Of a stretch of 64,000 bases of DNA, positions 47,092 to 55,375 are shown piece after piece (the first letter of the stretch is position 1; each line of letters starts with the position of its first letter). Below the pieces are notes generated by a model. The model saw nothing but the letters and a program-made list of their open reading frames with translations, searched no databases and was not told where the DNA came from. Source of the stretch: CAVSVP01 sp963731125 (GTDB lineage Bacteria; Pseudomonadota; Gammaproteobacteria; Competibacterales; Competibacteraceae); the NCBI GenBank assembly GCA_963731125.1, contig CAVSVP010000001.1, forward strand, positions 6,198 through 70,197, written 5' to 3'. The translations under genes and the position numbers were made by a program.

Positions 47092-47844
47092 TTACCGTTT
47101 ACCCCAGCGTTGCCGCACTGCCTCGAAGAGAAAGATACCCGCTGCTACGGACACATTGAGGCTTGCGACGCTCCCGGTAATGGGAATTCGCGCCAGGTTA
47201 TCGCAGACTTCCCGGGTCAGGCGGCGCAGCCCTTTCTCCTCGGCGCCCAGCACGATGGCCGTGGGCCCGGTGAAATCGATGTCGTAGAGGCTGCTTTGCG
47301 CCTCGCCCGCCGCGCCGATAACCCATAGGCCCTGGTTTTGCAGGGCCCGCAGGGTGCGGGCCAGATTGGTTACCGGCACAAAAGGCACCGTCTCCGCTGC
47401 GCCGCAGGCCACCTTGCGCACCGTGGCGGTCAATCCCGCCGCCCGGTCGGCCGGGGCGATGACCGCATGGACGCCGGCGGCGGCGGCACTGCGTAAACAG
47501 GCGCCTAAGTTGTGGGGATCTTGCACGCCATCCAGTACCAGCAGCAAGGCCGGTTGATGGGCCGCGGCAAGCAGCGCGGGTAGCTCGTTTTCGTGAACAG
47601 CGTCTGGACTTCCGGCGCGGCGGGCCACCACGCCCTGATGCCGGGCGCCGCCGCTGAGCCGGTCCAGTTCGGCCCGGGGCTGGGAGTGCACGGGAATCCC
47701 GCGCCGCTCGGCTTGTTCCAGCAGCGCCCGCATCCGGGCATCCCGGCGGCGCGGTTCCACCCAGATGCCCTGCAGGTTGTCGGGTTCGTGCCTAAGCACG
47801 GCCAGCACGGCGTGCAACCCAAAAATCAGCGACTCTTGCGACAT
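47092..47844 (-). CDS. rlmB: 23S rRNA (guanosine-2251-2'-O)-methyltransferase RlmB
   Basis: 250 residues from ATG 47844 (MSQESLIFGLHAVLAVL), chosen over upstream starts that run into rnr. N-terminal SpoU substrate-binding domain, then the SPOUT knot: LDGVQDPHNLGACLRSAAAAG (motif 1), IVLGAEEKGLRRLTRE (motif 2) and IPITGSVASLNVSVAAGI (motif 3). It methylates G2251 in the peptidyl-transferase P-loop of 23S rRNA using SAM. It lies 4 nt after the rnr stop, the same order as in E. coli. Confidence 0.93.
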   Translation of the reverse strand: MSQESLIFGLHAVLAVLRHEPDNLQGIWVEPRRRDARMRALLEQAERRGIPVHSQPRAELDRLSGGARHQGVVARRAGSPDAVHENELPALLAAAHQPALLLVLDGVQDPHNLGACLRSAAAAGVHAVIAPADRAAGLTATVRKVACGAAETVPFVPVTNLARTLRALQNQGLWVIGAAGEAQSSLYDIDFTGPTAIVLGAEEKGLRRLTREVCDNLARIPITGSVASLNVSVAAGIFLFEAVRQRWGKR

Positions 47845-47848
47845 AGGA

Positions 47849-50092
47849 TCATGTTCTTTCTTTCCGGCGTCGCCTGGGGCTGCGTCTAGGAGAGCCGCGC
47901 TTTTCGGCATCGACCGGCTCAAAGTCGATTTTACGCTCATCCAGATCTACCCGTATCACCCGTACCCGCAGGGTATCGCCCAGGCGGTAGACCCGCCCGC
48001 CGCGTTCCCCGCGCAGGCGGTGGCCGATGGGATCAAAGTGGTAGTAGTCGTTGTGCAGGGCGGTGACGTGAATTAATCCCTCCACGAAGACTTCACGCAG
48101 CTCCACAAACAATCCAAAGGAGGTAACCCCGCTGACCACCCCGTCGAAGAGCTCTCCCACCTTGTCCTGCATGTATTCGCACTTAAGCCACTCGATAGCG
48201 TCCCAAACGGCTTCATCGGCGCGCCGTTCGGTCATCGAGCAATGCTCTCCCAGGCTGACCATATCGTGCTGGCGGTAGTCAAAGTTGCCGGCTTTGCCGC
48301 CCTGCAGCACATGGCGGATGGCGCGGTGCACCAGCAGGTCCGGATAGCGCCGGATGGGCGAAGTGAAATGGGTATAGCTCTCCAGGGCCAAGCCGAAGTG
48401 CCCCACATTGTCGGGGCTGTAGACGGCCTGCGACAGAGAGCGCAGCAGCACCGTTTGCAGCAGGTGCAGATCAGGCCGTTCCTGCACTTGTTTCAGCAGG
48501 GCGGCGTAGTCTTTTGGTGAAGGCTTATCGCCGCCGCCCAGTCCCAGCCCTAACTCACTCAGAAAACCGCGCAGCTGTTCCAGTTTGTCCGCCTTAGGCC
48601 CCGCGTGGACGCGGTACACACCCGGCAGGCGGTGTCTTTTCAGAAAACGTGCTGCGGCGACGTTGGCGGTAATCATGCATTCCTCGATCAGCCGATGGGC
48701 ATCGGTGCGCTGAGTAGGCACAATCCGCTCGATCTTGCGTTGCGGGCCGTATTCGATCACCGTTTCCTGGGTCTCGAAGTCGATGGCTCCGCGCCTGTCC
48801 CGAGCGGCTCTTAGCACCTGATAAAGCGCATGGAGATTTTCCAAATGCGGCAGCAAGTTCCCATAGCGGCGCCGGGTGCGCTGGTCGCGGTTCACCAGCA
48901 TGGCGGTCACGGCAGCATAGGTCAGCCGTGCGGCAGAGCGCATCACGGCCTCCACGAACCGGGAGCGGATGATACGCCCGGCACCGTTGAGGGTCATGTC
49001 GCAGACCAGACAGAGGCGGTCCACCTCGGGGTTAAGGGAACATAGCCCGTTCGATAGGGTTTCGGGGAGCATGGGAATGACGCGGTCTGGAAAATACACC
49101 GAGTTGCCGCGGTGTTGCGCTTCGCTGTCCAGCGCCGTTCCCGGACGCACATAGGAGGAAACATCGGCGATAGCAACGAGCAGACGCCAGTTGTTACCGC
49201 GCCGTTCGCAGTAAACGGCATCGTCAAAATCCCGGGCATTGACGCCATCGATGGTAACCAGCGGCAACTCGCGCAGATCCAGCCGTCCCTGCTTAGCCGC
49301 TTTAGGTACTTCGGTTTTAAAACGCCCGGCTTCCTCCAGCACTCCCTCGGGCCAGTCTACGGGAATGCCAAAGCTGACGACGGCGATCTCCACCTCCATG
49401 CCGGGAGCCATGTGCTCGCCCAGCACCTCCTTGATCCGGCCGAGGGGCCGGCTGTGCTTACTGGGTTGTTCAACCAGTTCGGCGATGACAATCTGGCCGT
49501 CCCGGGCATTGCCTTGCCATTCGGGAGGTATCATAATGTCTTGACTGATGCGCTTGTTATCCGGCACCACAAAACCGATACCGCGTTCCTGACAAAACCG
49601 CCCCACCACCTGCTGGGTATTACGTTCCAGCACTTCCACCAGGGCACCCTCACGACGTCCCCGGTAGTCGATCCCCGCCACCCGCATGACGACCCGGTCG
49701 CCATGCAGCAGTTGCCGCATCTGACGTGGCGAGATAAACAGGTTTTCGCCACCCTCGTCCGGCACCAAAAAACCGTGCCCGTCGGGGTGGCCGATGACCC
49801 GCCCGGTAACGAGATCCATTTTGGTGACAACGCCATAACCGCCGCGCCGGTTACGAATCAGCTGTCCGTCCCGCGCCATGGCCTTAAGACGGCGGCGCAG
49901 GGCTTCCTTGTCCTGCTCATCGTGGATGCGCCAGGCGCTGCAAAGTTCCTCCTGGGTAATGGGCATACCCTGCGCTTCGAGGTAGTCGAGGATAAATTCT
50001 CGGCTGGGAACGGCACGCCCGTATTTGTCCTGTTCCCGTTGAAAGAAGGGGTCGAGTTGATGCCAGGCACGCTTACGTTTAGGTGAGGACAT
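47849..50092 (-). CDS. rnr: Ribonuclease R
   Basis: 747 residues. N-terminal helix-turn-helix and cold-shock domains (GRVIGHPDGHGFLVPDEGG), central RNB catalytic domain with the acidic cluster in TIDGVNARDFDDAVYCER, and a C-terminal S1 domain (GVVSGVTSFGLFVEL) with a short basic tail. It degrades structured RNA 3' to 5' and acts in RNA quality control. Its product is encoded with rlmB in one operon; the tRNA-Leu gene lies upstream, divergently. Confidence 0.94.
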   Translation of the reverse strand: MSSPKRKRAWHQLDPFFQREQDKYGRAVPSREFILDYLEAQGMPITQEELCSAWRIHDEQDKEALRRRLKAMARDGQLIRNRRGGYGVVTKMDLVTGRVIGHPDGHGFLVPDEGGENLFISPRQMRQLLHGDRVVMRVAGIDYRGRREGALVEVLERNTQQVVGRFCQERGIGFVVPDNKRISQDIMIPPEWQGNARDGQIVIAELVEQPSKHSRPLGRIKEVLGEHMAPGMEVEIAVVSFGIPVDWPEGVLEEAGRFKTEVPKAAKQGRLDLRELPLVTIDGVNARDFDDAVYCERRGNNWRLLVAIADVSSYVRPGTALDSEAQHRGNSVYFPDRVIPMLPETLSNGLCSLNPEVDRLCLVCDMTLNGAGRIIRSRFVEAVMRSAARLTYAAVTAMLVNRDQRTRRRYGNLLPHLENLHALYQVLRAARDRRGAIDFETQETVIEYGPQRKIERIVPTQRTDAHRLIEECMITANVAAARFLKRHRLPGVYRVHAGPKADKLEQLRGFLSELGLGLGGGDKPSPKDYAALLKQVQERPDLHLLQTVLLRSLSQAVYSPDNVGHFGLALESYTHFTSPIRRYPDLLVHRAIRHVLQGGKAGNFDYRQHDMVSLGEHCSMTERRADEAVWDAIEWLKCEYMQDKVGELFDGVVSGVTSFGLFVELREVFVEGLIHVTALHNDYYHFDPIGHRLRGERGGRVYRLGDTLRVRVIRVDLDERKIDFEPVDAEKRGSPRRSPRRRRKERT

Positions 50093-50192
50093 GATGGTTT
50101 CTTAACGGGTTAGAGAGAAAGATTGACATGACGTTGACTGGGCCTTATATTCTCTCGCAATTGCTGTTGTGTTTGCGGTGCAATGCTTCAGT

Positions 50193-50279
50193 GCCGGGGT
50201 GGCGGAATTGGTAGACGCGCTAGCTTCAGGTGTTAGTTGGGGTAACCCAGTGGAGGTTCAAGTCCTCTCCTCGGCACCA
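50193..50279 (+). tRNA. tRNA-Leu (anticodon CAG)
   Basis: 87 nt including an encoded CCA. The acceptor stem pairs GCCGGGG with CCTCGGC (one G-T pair), the D-arm has GGCGGAATTGGTAGACGC, the anticodon stem is CTAGC/GTTAG with loop TTCAGGT (anticodon CAG), the long variable arm GTTGGGGTAACCC is typical of class II tRNA-Leu, and the T-arm is GGAGGTTCAAGTCCTCT. It decodes CUG. Confidence 0.95.
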
Positions 50280-50337
50280 GTTCACGTTCAGCATACGCTG
50301 AGTGTTATAAACCTTTTCTTTACTGCCCTCTTACCTG

Positions 50338-50445
50338 TATCGAGCTGAACATTATTTTCAAGACCCGCCGTCGACACCTCCCTATAAGCTCGACTGCGGC
50401 ATCCGTGCCCCAGACGGTGTCGATAACAACTTTCAGCTCAATAAT
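50338..50445. repeat. Palindromic intergenic repeat, copy A
   Basis: About 108 bp with self-complementary ends (TGAGCTGAAAGTTGTTATCGA inverse to TCGAGCTGAACATTATTTTC, imperfect). A second copy, about 75-80% identical and in the same orientation, is at 51342-51450. Both can fold into long hairpins. The two copies bracket the deacetylase gene. Confidence 0.7.
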
Positions 50446-50474
50446 TCAAGAATGAAATAGGCAACGGTGTCATC

Positions 50475-51332
50475 ATGCCGTTACGCGTCCCCATTCTCAC
50501 CTATCATGGCATCAACATTCACGGCAATGATTATAGCAACAATGACCACGTTGCCCTACGCTATGATTTGGAACTCATTTTCCACATGGGATTTCGGGTA
50601 GTCTCCCTGCAAACGGTGGTTGACCAGTTGCTGGGACAGGTAACCGGCGACGCAGAGCTTACCCGGTGCGTCGCCATTGCATTTGACGATGGAGCCCATT
50701 TCGATTTCTACGATTTAGCGCATCCGACCTGCGGTCACCAACGCTCCCTGTGCAATATTATGCGGGATGTCGGCAGACAGTATAATCAAGCACCGGGTGC
50801 TCTGCACGCCACCAGCTTTGTCATTGCCTCCCCCGAGGCCCGGATTCAGCTCGACAAGACTTGCCTGATCGGCGGCAACTGGTGGAGCGACGCCTGGTGG
50901 CCACAAGCGCAAGGCAGCGGCCAGTTGGCCATAGAAAACCACAGCTGGGACCATAATCACGAGACCTTGGACCAGGTTGCGCAGCGTCAGCAGCATAAGG
51001 GCAGTTTTATGGTGATCGACTGCTATGCCGATGCCGATGCCCAGATTCGCCAGGCCAGCGACTATATCAACCGGTTGGTATCAGGCCATAAGACCTCGCT
51101 GTTCGCCTATCCCTACGGCGATGTCAACGCTTATCTCAGCGAGGAATACCTGCCGTGCTATCAGCATCAACATGGCATCCGCGCGGCGTTTAGCACGCGC
51201 CCGGAGCCGGTGACTCAGGCTAGCGACCGCTGGCGGTTGCCACGCTTTATCTGCGGTGATGCCTGGCGGACATCCGCAGAGCTAAAGGCTATTCTGTATG
51301 ATGTGCAGCCGCGCGGCAGCGTACTGTTTTAA
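50475..51332 (+). CDS. Polysaccharide deacetylase family protein (NodB-like)
   Basis: 285 residues. NodB homology: LTYHGI near the start, the metal-binding Asp pair in IAFDDGAHFDF (about residue 75), His ligands in ENHSWDHNHE (about 155), and LFAYPYGDVN (catalytic Pro-Tyr-Gly motif) near 215. No signal peptide, so it is cytoplasmic or non-classically exported. It would remove N- or O-acetyl groups from a carbohydrate. The gene stands alone between two copies of a palindromic repeat. Confidence 0.83.
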   Translation: MPLRVPILTYHGINIHGNDYSNNDHVALRYDLELIFHMGFRVVSLQTVVDQLLGQVTGDAELTRCVAIAFDDGAHFDFYDLAHPTCGHQRSLCNIMRDVGRQYNQAPGALHATSFVIASPEARIQLDKTCLIGGNWWSDAWWPQAQGSGQLAIENHSWDHNHETLDQVAQRQQHKGSFMVIDCYADADAQIRQASDYINRLVSGHKTSLFAYPYGDVNAYLSEEYLPCYQHQHGIRAAFSTRPEPVTQASDRWRLPRFICGDAWRTSAELKAILYDVQPRGSVLF

Positions 51333-51341
51333 GATCGTCTA

Positions 51342-51450
51342 TATCGAGCTGAAAGTTATTTTCAAGACACGCCGTCAATACATCCCGGGGTAAGCTAGAC
51401 CGCGACATCCGTGCCGCAGACGGTCTTGATAACAGCTTTCAGATCGATAA
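51342..51450. repeat. Palindromic intergenic repeat, copy B
   Basis: About 109 bp. The ends ATCGAGCTGAAAG (51343) and CTTTCAGATCGAT (51437) are inverted, and inner AAGACACGCCGTC pairs with GACGGTCTT. Matches copy A at 50338-50445. It lies between two converging genes, where it could also act as a bidirectional terminator. Confidence 0.72.
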
Positions 51451-51461
51451 GTCGAACCCGG

Positions 51462-51953
51462 CTAAAACGGGCCTAATTCGGCAACCATCCTAATCAGCCG
51501 CTGCTGTTCGCCGGCGGCGATCGCCTGATTCCAGCGCACCAGAAGATACTGATGCTCGGTAGGGACAAACCCCACACGCCGGACAATTCTCTCGGAGCGT
51601 GAATCTCCCACATAGACGAAGTGGGCGGGAACCTCATGTAATGCGTCAATGCCAAATCTCAGTAACTGCTCTGCAATACCGCCGGTCGTGCGGAGTAACC
51701 GGCGGTGTTCCGGGGGCAGACGCCGATAAGCATGAGGATCGATGCACAACCCACCGCCCAGGTAGACGCCGCGGTAGGCTCTAAAATGAATATAACCGAG
51801 CGTGCGAAATATCAGGGGATGTTCCCGATAGAAGGCGACATAGTGGCTGGGCTCGTCGGGAGGCGGTGCGGCAAACGAACGTTGAAACAGTTCGCCGGCA
51901 AAAAATTTCCCGCTTGCCACTTCGGTAGTGTAAAAAAAATGATCTATCGTCAT
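51462..51953 (-). CDS. Hypothetical protein, possible GNAT-fold
   Basis: 163 residues. No firm family match. The C-terminal third (HFVYVGDSRSERIVRRVGFVPTEHQYLLVRW) has the pattern of the last strands and helix of a GNAT acyltransferase (small residue, Gly-Phe near the end), and the middle (GVYLGGGLCIDPHAYRRLPPEHRRLL) could be the acyl-CoA loop region. There is no signal peptide. It converges with the deacetylase gene. Confidence 0.55.
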   Translation of the reverse strand: MTIDHFFYTTEVASGKFFAGELFQRSFAAPPPDEPSHYVAFYREHPLIFRTLGYIHFRAYRGVYLGGGLCIDPHAYRRLPPEHRRLLRTTGGIAEQLLRFGIDALHEVPAHFVYVGDSRSERIVRRVGFVPTEHQYLLVRWNQAIAAGEQQRLIRMVAELGPF

Positions 51954-52049
51954 GATCGTATCGCATTTCCTCAGCAGCGCGGGAATAGCCGGAATCCTGA
52001 TACTATGGGATATCGACGTGCCGAAAGCTGTGCCGGACAGCAGTCAGCT

Positions 52050-52670
52050 TCAGCTTTTGTCGACTAACGCTTGTGCCACGGCAATAGCTTTTTCATAATC
52101 AGGCTCTTTGCCGAGATCGCTCACATATTCCAGATAGCGAACGGTGCCTTCCTGATCGACGATGATGGTGCCTCTGGCCAATAGGCGCGATTCGTCGATT
52201 AAGAAGCCATACTTTAAGCCGAATTCCCTATTTCGGTAGTCCGAGAGCGTTACCACCTTGTCAATGCCTTCCGCCGCACAAAAGCGGTCCAGGGCAAACG
52301 GCAGATCCACCGAGATAGCCAAGATTTGTGCATTGTGCAGTTGGGAAGCCTGTTGATTAAAATGGCGGACCTGCAGGGAGCAAACTTTGGTATCAATGGA
52401 CGGGAATACGGTAATAATCCGCACCTGGTCCGCATAATCGCTCAATGAAACGGGCTGCATACTGCGGTCATAAGCGGTAAAATCGGGAGCCTTATCGCCA
52501 ACCTTGATGGCATTTCCCAGTAAGGTCAATGGGTTGCCGTTGGCGGTAATTAACCCGGTTCTTTTGGCAACGGGTTGCTCTGTTGCAGCACCTCCGAATA
52601 CTGCTGTCGAAACGGTCCAACACAGCATTAACAAGATTAAGCCAATAGATGACTGACGATGGCAATTCAC
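52050..52670 (-). CDS. tpx: Thiol peroxidase (Tpx) with a signal peptide
   Basis: 206 residues. The atypical 2-Cys peroxiredoxin core is complete: peroxidatic Cys in VFPSIDTKVCSLQVRHFN (TKVC where most have TPVC) and resolving Cys in SVDLPFALDRFCAAEGI. It reduces lipid and alkyl hydroperoxides. Unusually, an N-terminal signal peptide (IGLILLMLCWTVSTAVFGG) of about 28 residues precedes the core, so the enzyme should be periplasmic and would need a periplasmic reductant; the DsbD/ScsB protein in this window is one candidate source of electrons. Confidence 0.87.
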   Translation of the reverse strand: MNCHRQSSIGLILLMLCWTVSTAVFGGAATEQPVAKRTGLITANGNPLTLLGNAIKVGDKAPDFTAYDRSMQPVSLSDYADQVRIITVFPSIDTKVCSLQVRHFNQQASQLHNAQILAISVDLPFALDRFCAAEGIDKVVTLSDYRNREFGLKYGFLIDESRLLARGTIIVDQEGTVRYLEYVSDLGKEPDYEKAIAVAQALVDKS

Positions 52671-52681
52671 GGCTTCACTCC

Positions 52682-52717
52682 TAATGGCACGGTTAATGGT
52701 ACGGTTAATGGTACGGT
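52682..52717. repeat. Three tandem copies of a 12-bp unit
   Basis: AATGGCACGGTT then two copies of AATGGTACGGTT directly upstream of the tpx start (on the tpx coding strand it lies in the 5' untranslated region). Possible protein-binding iterons or slippage tract. Confidence 0.5.
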
Positions 52718-52790
52718 TTCTACGGGATCACTCAGGCGTTGGACCACGCCGGCTTGCCTCCGGTTCTATCTCCTCGCCCCGGCATGGTCG

Positions 52791-53396
52791 CTACTCTTGC
52801 GTAAAACCGATCAAATAGTTTTTAATCAGCGACTGGGCCACTTCGCGTGCCGTACGCCCGCTGTTTGCCTGCAGTTTCTGATCCAGGCTAAGCATACCAA
52901 TGCCATGGACGCCGCTCCACAACACACTGGCCGCCAAGGCGATTTCTTCCCGGGAGCGATGTTCGGCCAGCGCTTCCAACTGCTGTTGTACGAGAGCGAA
53001 GATGCGCGTTACCTTTTCCAGAAAGGATGCGGGCACGGCTTGGCCTGCCGGCATGCGGTGTTCAAAAACCATTTTCCAGCGATGGCTGTTGTGCATGGCA
53101 AAGTCGATGTAGGCGCATCCCAGGGCAAGCACCCGGCTCTGCGGTTGCGCGTTGCAAGCCACCAAGGCGGTTTGGAGGGCGGCGGCCAATTCGTCCAGCG
53201 TGCGTTCATTGACCTGTGCGATAAGATCATCGAGATTGCGGAAAACCAGATAAAGACTGCCTACCGTGTAGCCCATAGCAGCGGCGATCTTACGGGCGCT
53301 CAAGCCCCGCTGGCCCTCGGCGGTAACCACCTGCTCCGCCGCCTGTAAAGCCATCTCGCGAAGCTCTTCACGGCTATGCTCATTACGCCTGCCCAT
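52791..53396 (-). CDS. TetR-family transcriptional regulator
   Basis: 201 residues. N-terminal helix-turn-helix (residues about 10-55): ALQAAEQVVTAEGQRGLSARKIAAAMGYTVGSLYLVFRNLDDLI. The C-terminal ligand domain has the WHG-type pattern (ASVLWSGVHGIGML). It lies upstream of recJ in divergent orientation and upstream of tpx in the same direction. Target and ligand unknown; autoregulation is usual for the family. Confidence 0.88.
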   Translation of the reverse strand: MGRRNEHSREELREMALQAAEQVVTAEGQRGLSARKIAAAMGYTVGSLYLVFRNLDDLIAQVNERTLDELAAALQTALVACNAQPQSRVLALGCAYIDFAMHNSHRWKMVFEHRMPAGQAVPASFLEKVTRIFALVQQQLEALAEHRSREEIALAASVLWSGVHGIGMLSLDQKLQANSGRTAREVAQSLIKNYLIGFTQE

Positions 53397-53611
53397 CTTT
53401 AATTCATTACGACTTTATGCATAATTTTAACCGTCGTGTCCGCTTTCCGGGTTAGTCTCTGGCAACCGGGCTTGCAACAGAACGTGCCTTACCCGGCGGG
53501 TAGAACACCCAGGCGTCATAGGGGTAGTAGGAAACCATGCTGTACAACATTGTGCAACTTTACCCCATTGCCGCCTTTGATTTTTCACATATTTCAGGAA
53601 ACGAAACAACC

Positions 53612-55375
53612 ATGCAGATTAAACGCCGTCAGCCCAGTGAGCAAACCTACACCCTGGCTTTAGCCGCCGGCCTATCACCTTTGCTCGCTCATATTATTGC
53701 CTGTCGGTTAGCGGATTTTGCCGGGGATATTCAGCGTATCGTCAGCCCCGGGCTACGCTATATCGAGCATCCCGATCTGCTTAAGGACAGCACCCGAGCG
53801 GCGGAGCGCATCGCGGCCGCCATCATCGGCCAGGAACGCATTGGTATTTTGACGGATTACGACGTCGACGGGATTACCTCTCATGCGCTTATCTATCGAG
53901 CGCTGACTGAGTATTTTGGTTTTCCCAGCGACGCTATCCACAGCTTAATCGGCCATCGCATTCAAGACGGTTACGGAGTTAGCGAAGGCCTGATTCAGCG
54001 TATACTGGCCAATGCGATTCGGCCTGAGCTGATTATTACGGCCGACTGCGGTTCTTCCGACGAAGCGCGTATTGCGCGCCTGCAAGAGGCGGGCATCGAT
54101 GTCATTGTAACCGATCATCATGCTCTGCCCCTAGAGGGGCCTCCGCAATCCGCCTATGCAGTAGTTAATCCAACCCGGCCGGATTGTCGCTACCCGGATA
54201 CCACCATTGCAGGCTGTATGACAGCTTGGTTGTTAATGTCCCAGGTGCGCAGCAAGCTGATTGATCAGGGTTATCTACCCGCCGATGCACCAAAGCTTGC
54301 CCGGGAGCTTGACTATGTCAGCTTAGGTACCGTTGCGGACTGCGTCAGCATCGGCACCGCCATCAACCGCGCCGTCGTAGCCGTTGGACTCGGCTACCTT
54401 AACCGTTTCACCCGCCCCTGCTGGCGTGCCATACGCACTTTATTAAACCGCAGTCAACAGCCATTGACCGTCGAGGACCTGAGTTTTCAGCTCGGCCCTC
54501 GAATTAACGCCCGCTCCCGCCTGGCTGACCCTTATGCCGCGCTTAGGTACTTGCTGGCGGATAATGACCGGGATGCCATGCGCTATTTGACGCTGCTGGA
54601 TGCGGACAATCAAGAGCGCAAGGGGATTGAACGGGATATGGTGGAAACCGCAAAACTCGAGGCCGGCCGTCAGGTCGAGCAGGGGCGTGCCGCCCTGGTA
54701 GTGTATTTGGATAACGGCCATGCCGGTGTACAGGGTATCGTCGCCTCGCGGCTGGTGGAGGCTTTCGGGCGTCCTGCCATTGTACTCTGCAACACCCTGG
54801 AACCGGGACAACTGACGGGTTCGGCGCGCAGCATTGCCGAGCTGCATATGCGGGATACCCTGCAACGGGTGGCGGATGCCCGAACCGATGTATTCGTTAA
54901 ATTCGGCGGTCATAAGGGGGCTGCCGGTCTTACCGTTTACCACGCTAGATTGACAGACTTTCAGGAGGCGTTTGAGCAGGCGGTGCGGGTGCAACTGGGC
55001 GATACGAAATTAGGTCCGGTGCTCTGGACGGACGGCAACTTGGCGGCGGAGGCCATTTCGCTGGCCACCCTGGCGGAGCTGGAGCAGTTGCAGCCCTACG
55101 GACGGGAATTCGAGACGCCGCTTTTCGAGGGTACGTTTATCGTGGAGGCGGTACGGGTGGTGGGGGCGGAGGCGGTGCATCTGACATTGACCCTAAGCAC
55201 GCCGGTGAGTCTTTACGGCGCTATCTGGTTCCGTGCGCTGCCGGCGCCTGATGCTCCTTTGCCCGTTGTCTCCGGCAACACCGTGCACTGCGCCTACCGT
55301 TTGAGCCGCAACGAGTTTCGCGGTGCACAGCGCTTACGCCTGTTGATAGAGCATGCCCGCCGGGAACCCCTATAG
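53612..55375 (+). CDS. recJ: Single-stranded-DNA exonuclease RecJ (DHH family)
   Basis: 587 residues from ATG 53612 (an in-frame start at 53537 would add 25 residues). Motifs: ILTDYDVDGITSHAL (DxDxDG), IITADCGSSD, VTDHHALP (DHH), and GGHKGAAGLTV in the DHHA1 domain, with the OB-like C-terminal region after it. It degrades ssDNA 5' to 3' in recombination and mismatch repair. The DHH motifs are slightly divergent (DYDVDG rather than DFDADG), so it could be a RecJ-like paralogue. Confidence 0.85.
   Translation: MQIKRRQPSEQTYTLALAAGLSPLLAHIIACRLADFAGDIQRIVSPGLRYIEHPDLLKDSTRAAERIAAAIIGQERIGILTDYDVDGITSHALIYRALTEYFGFPSDAIHSLIGHRIQDGYGVSEGLIQRILANAIRPELIITADCGSSDEARIARLQEAGIDVIVTDHHALPLEGPPQSAYAVVNPTRPDCRYPDTTIAGCMTAWLLMSQVRSKLIDQGYLPADAPKLARELDYVSLGTVADCVSIGTAINRAVVAVGLGYLNRFTRPCWRAIRTLLNRSQQPLTVEDLSFQLGPRINARSRLADPYAALRYLLADNDRDAMRYLTLLDADNQERKGIERDMVETAKLEAGRQVEQGRAALVVYLDNGHAGVQGIVASRLVEAFGRPAIVLCNTLEPGQLTGSARSIAELHMRDTLQRVADARTDVFVKFGGHKGAAGLTVYHARLTDFQEAFEQAVRVQLGDTKLGPVLWTDGNLAAEAISLATLAELEQLQPYGREFETPLFEGTFIVEAVRVVGAEAVHLTLTLSTPVSLYGAIWFRALPAPDAPLPVVSGNTVHCAYRLSRNEFRGAQRLRLLIEHARREPL

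Noticed and set aside
50338..51450. Possible CRISPR repeats
   Set aside because: Only two copies, about 108 bp each, 1 kb apart with a gene between, and self-palindromic over their full length; not a CRISPR array. No other CRISPR-like array was seen in the window.
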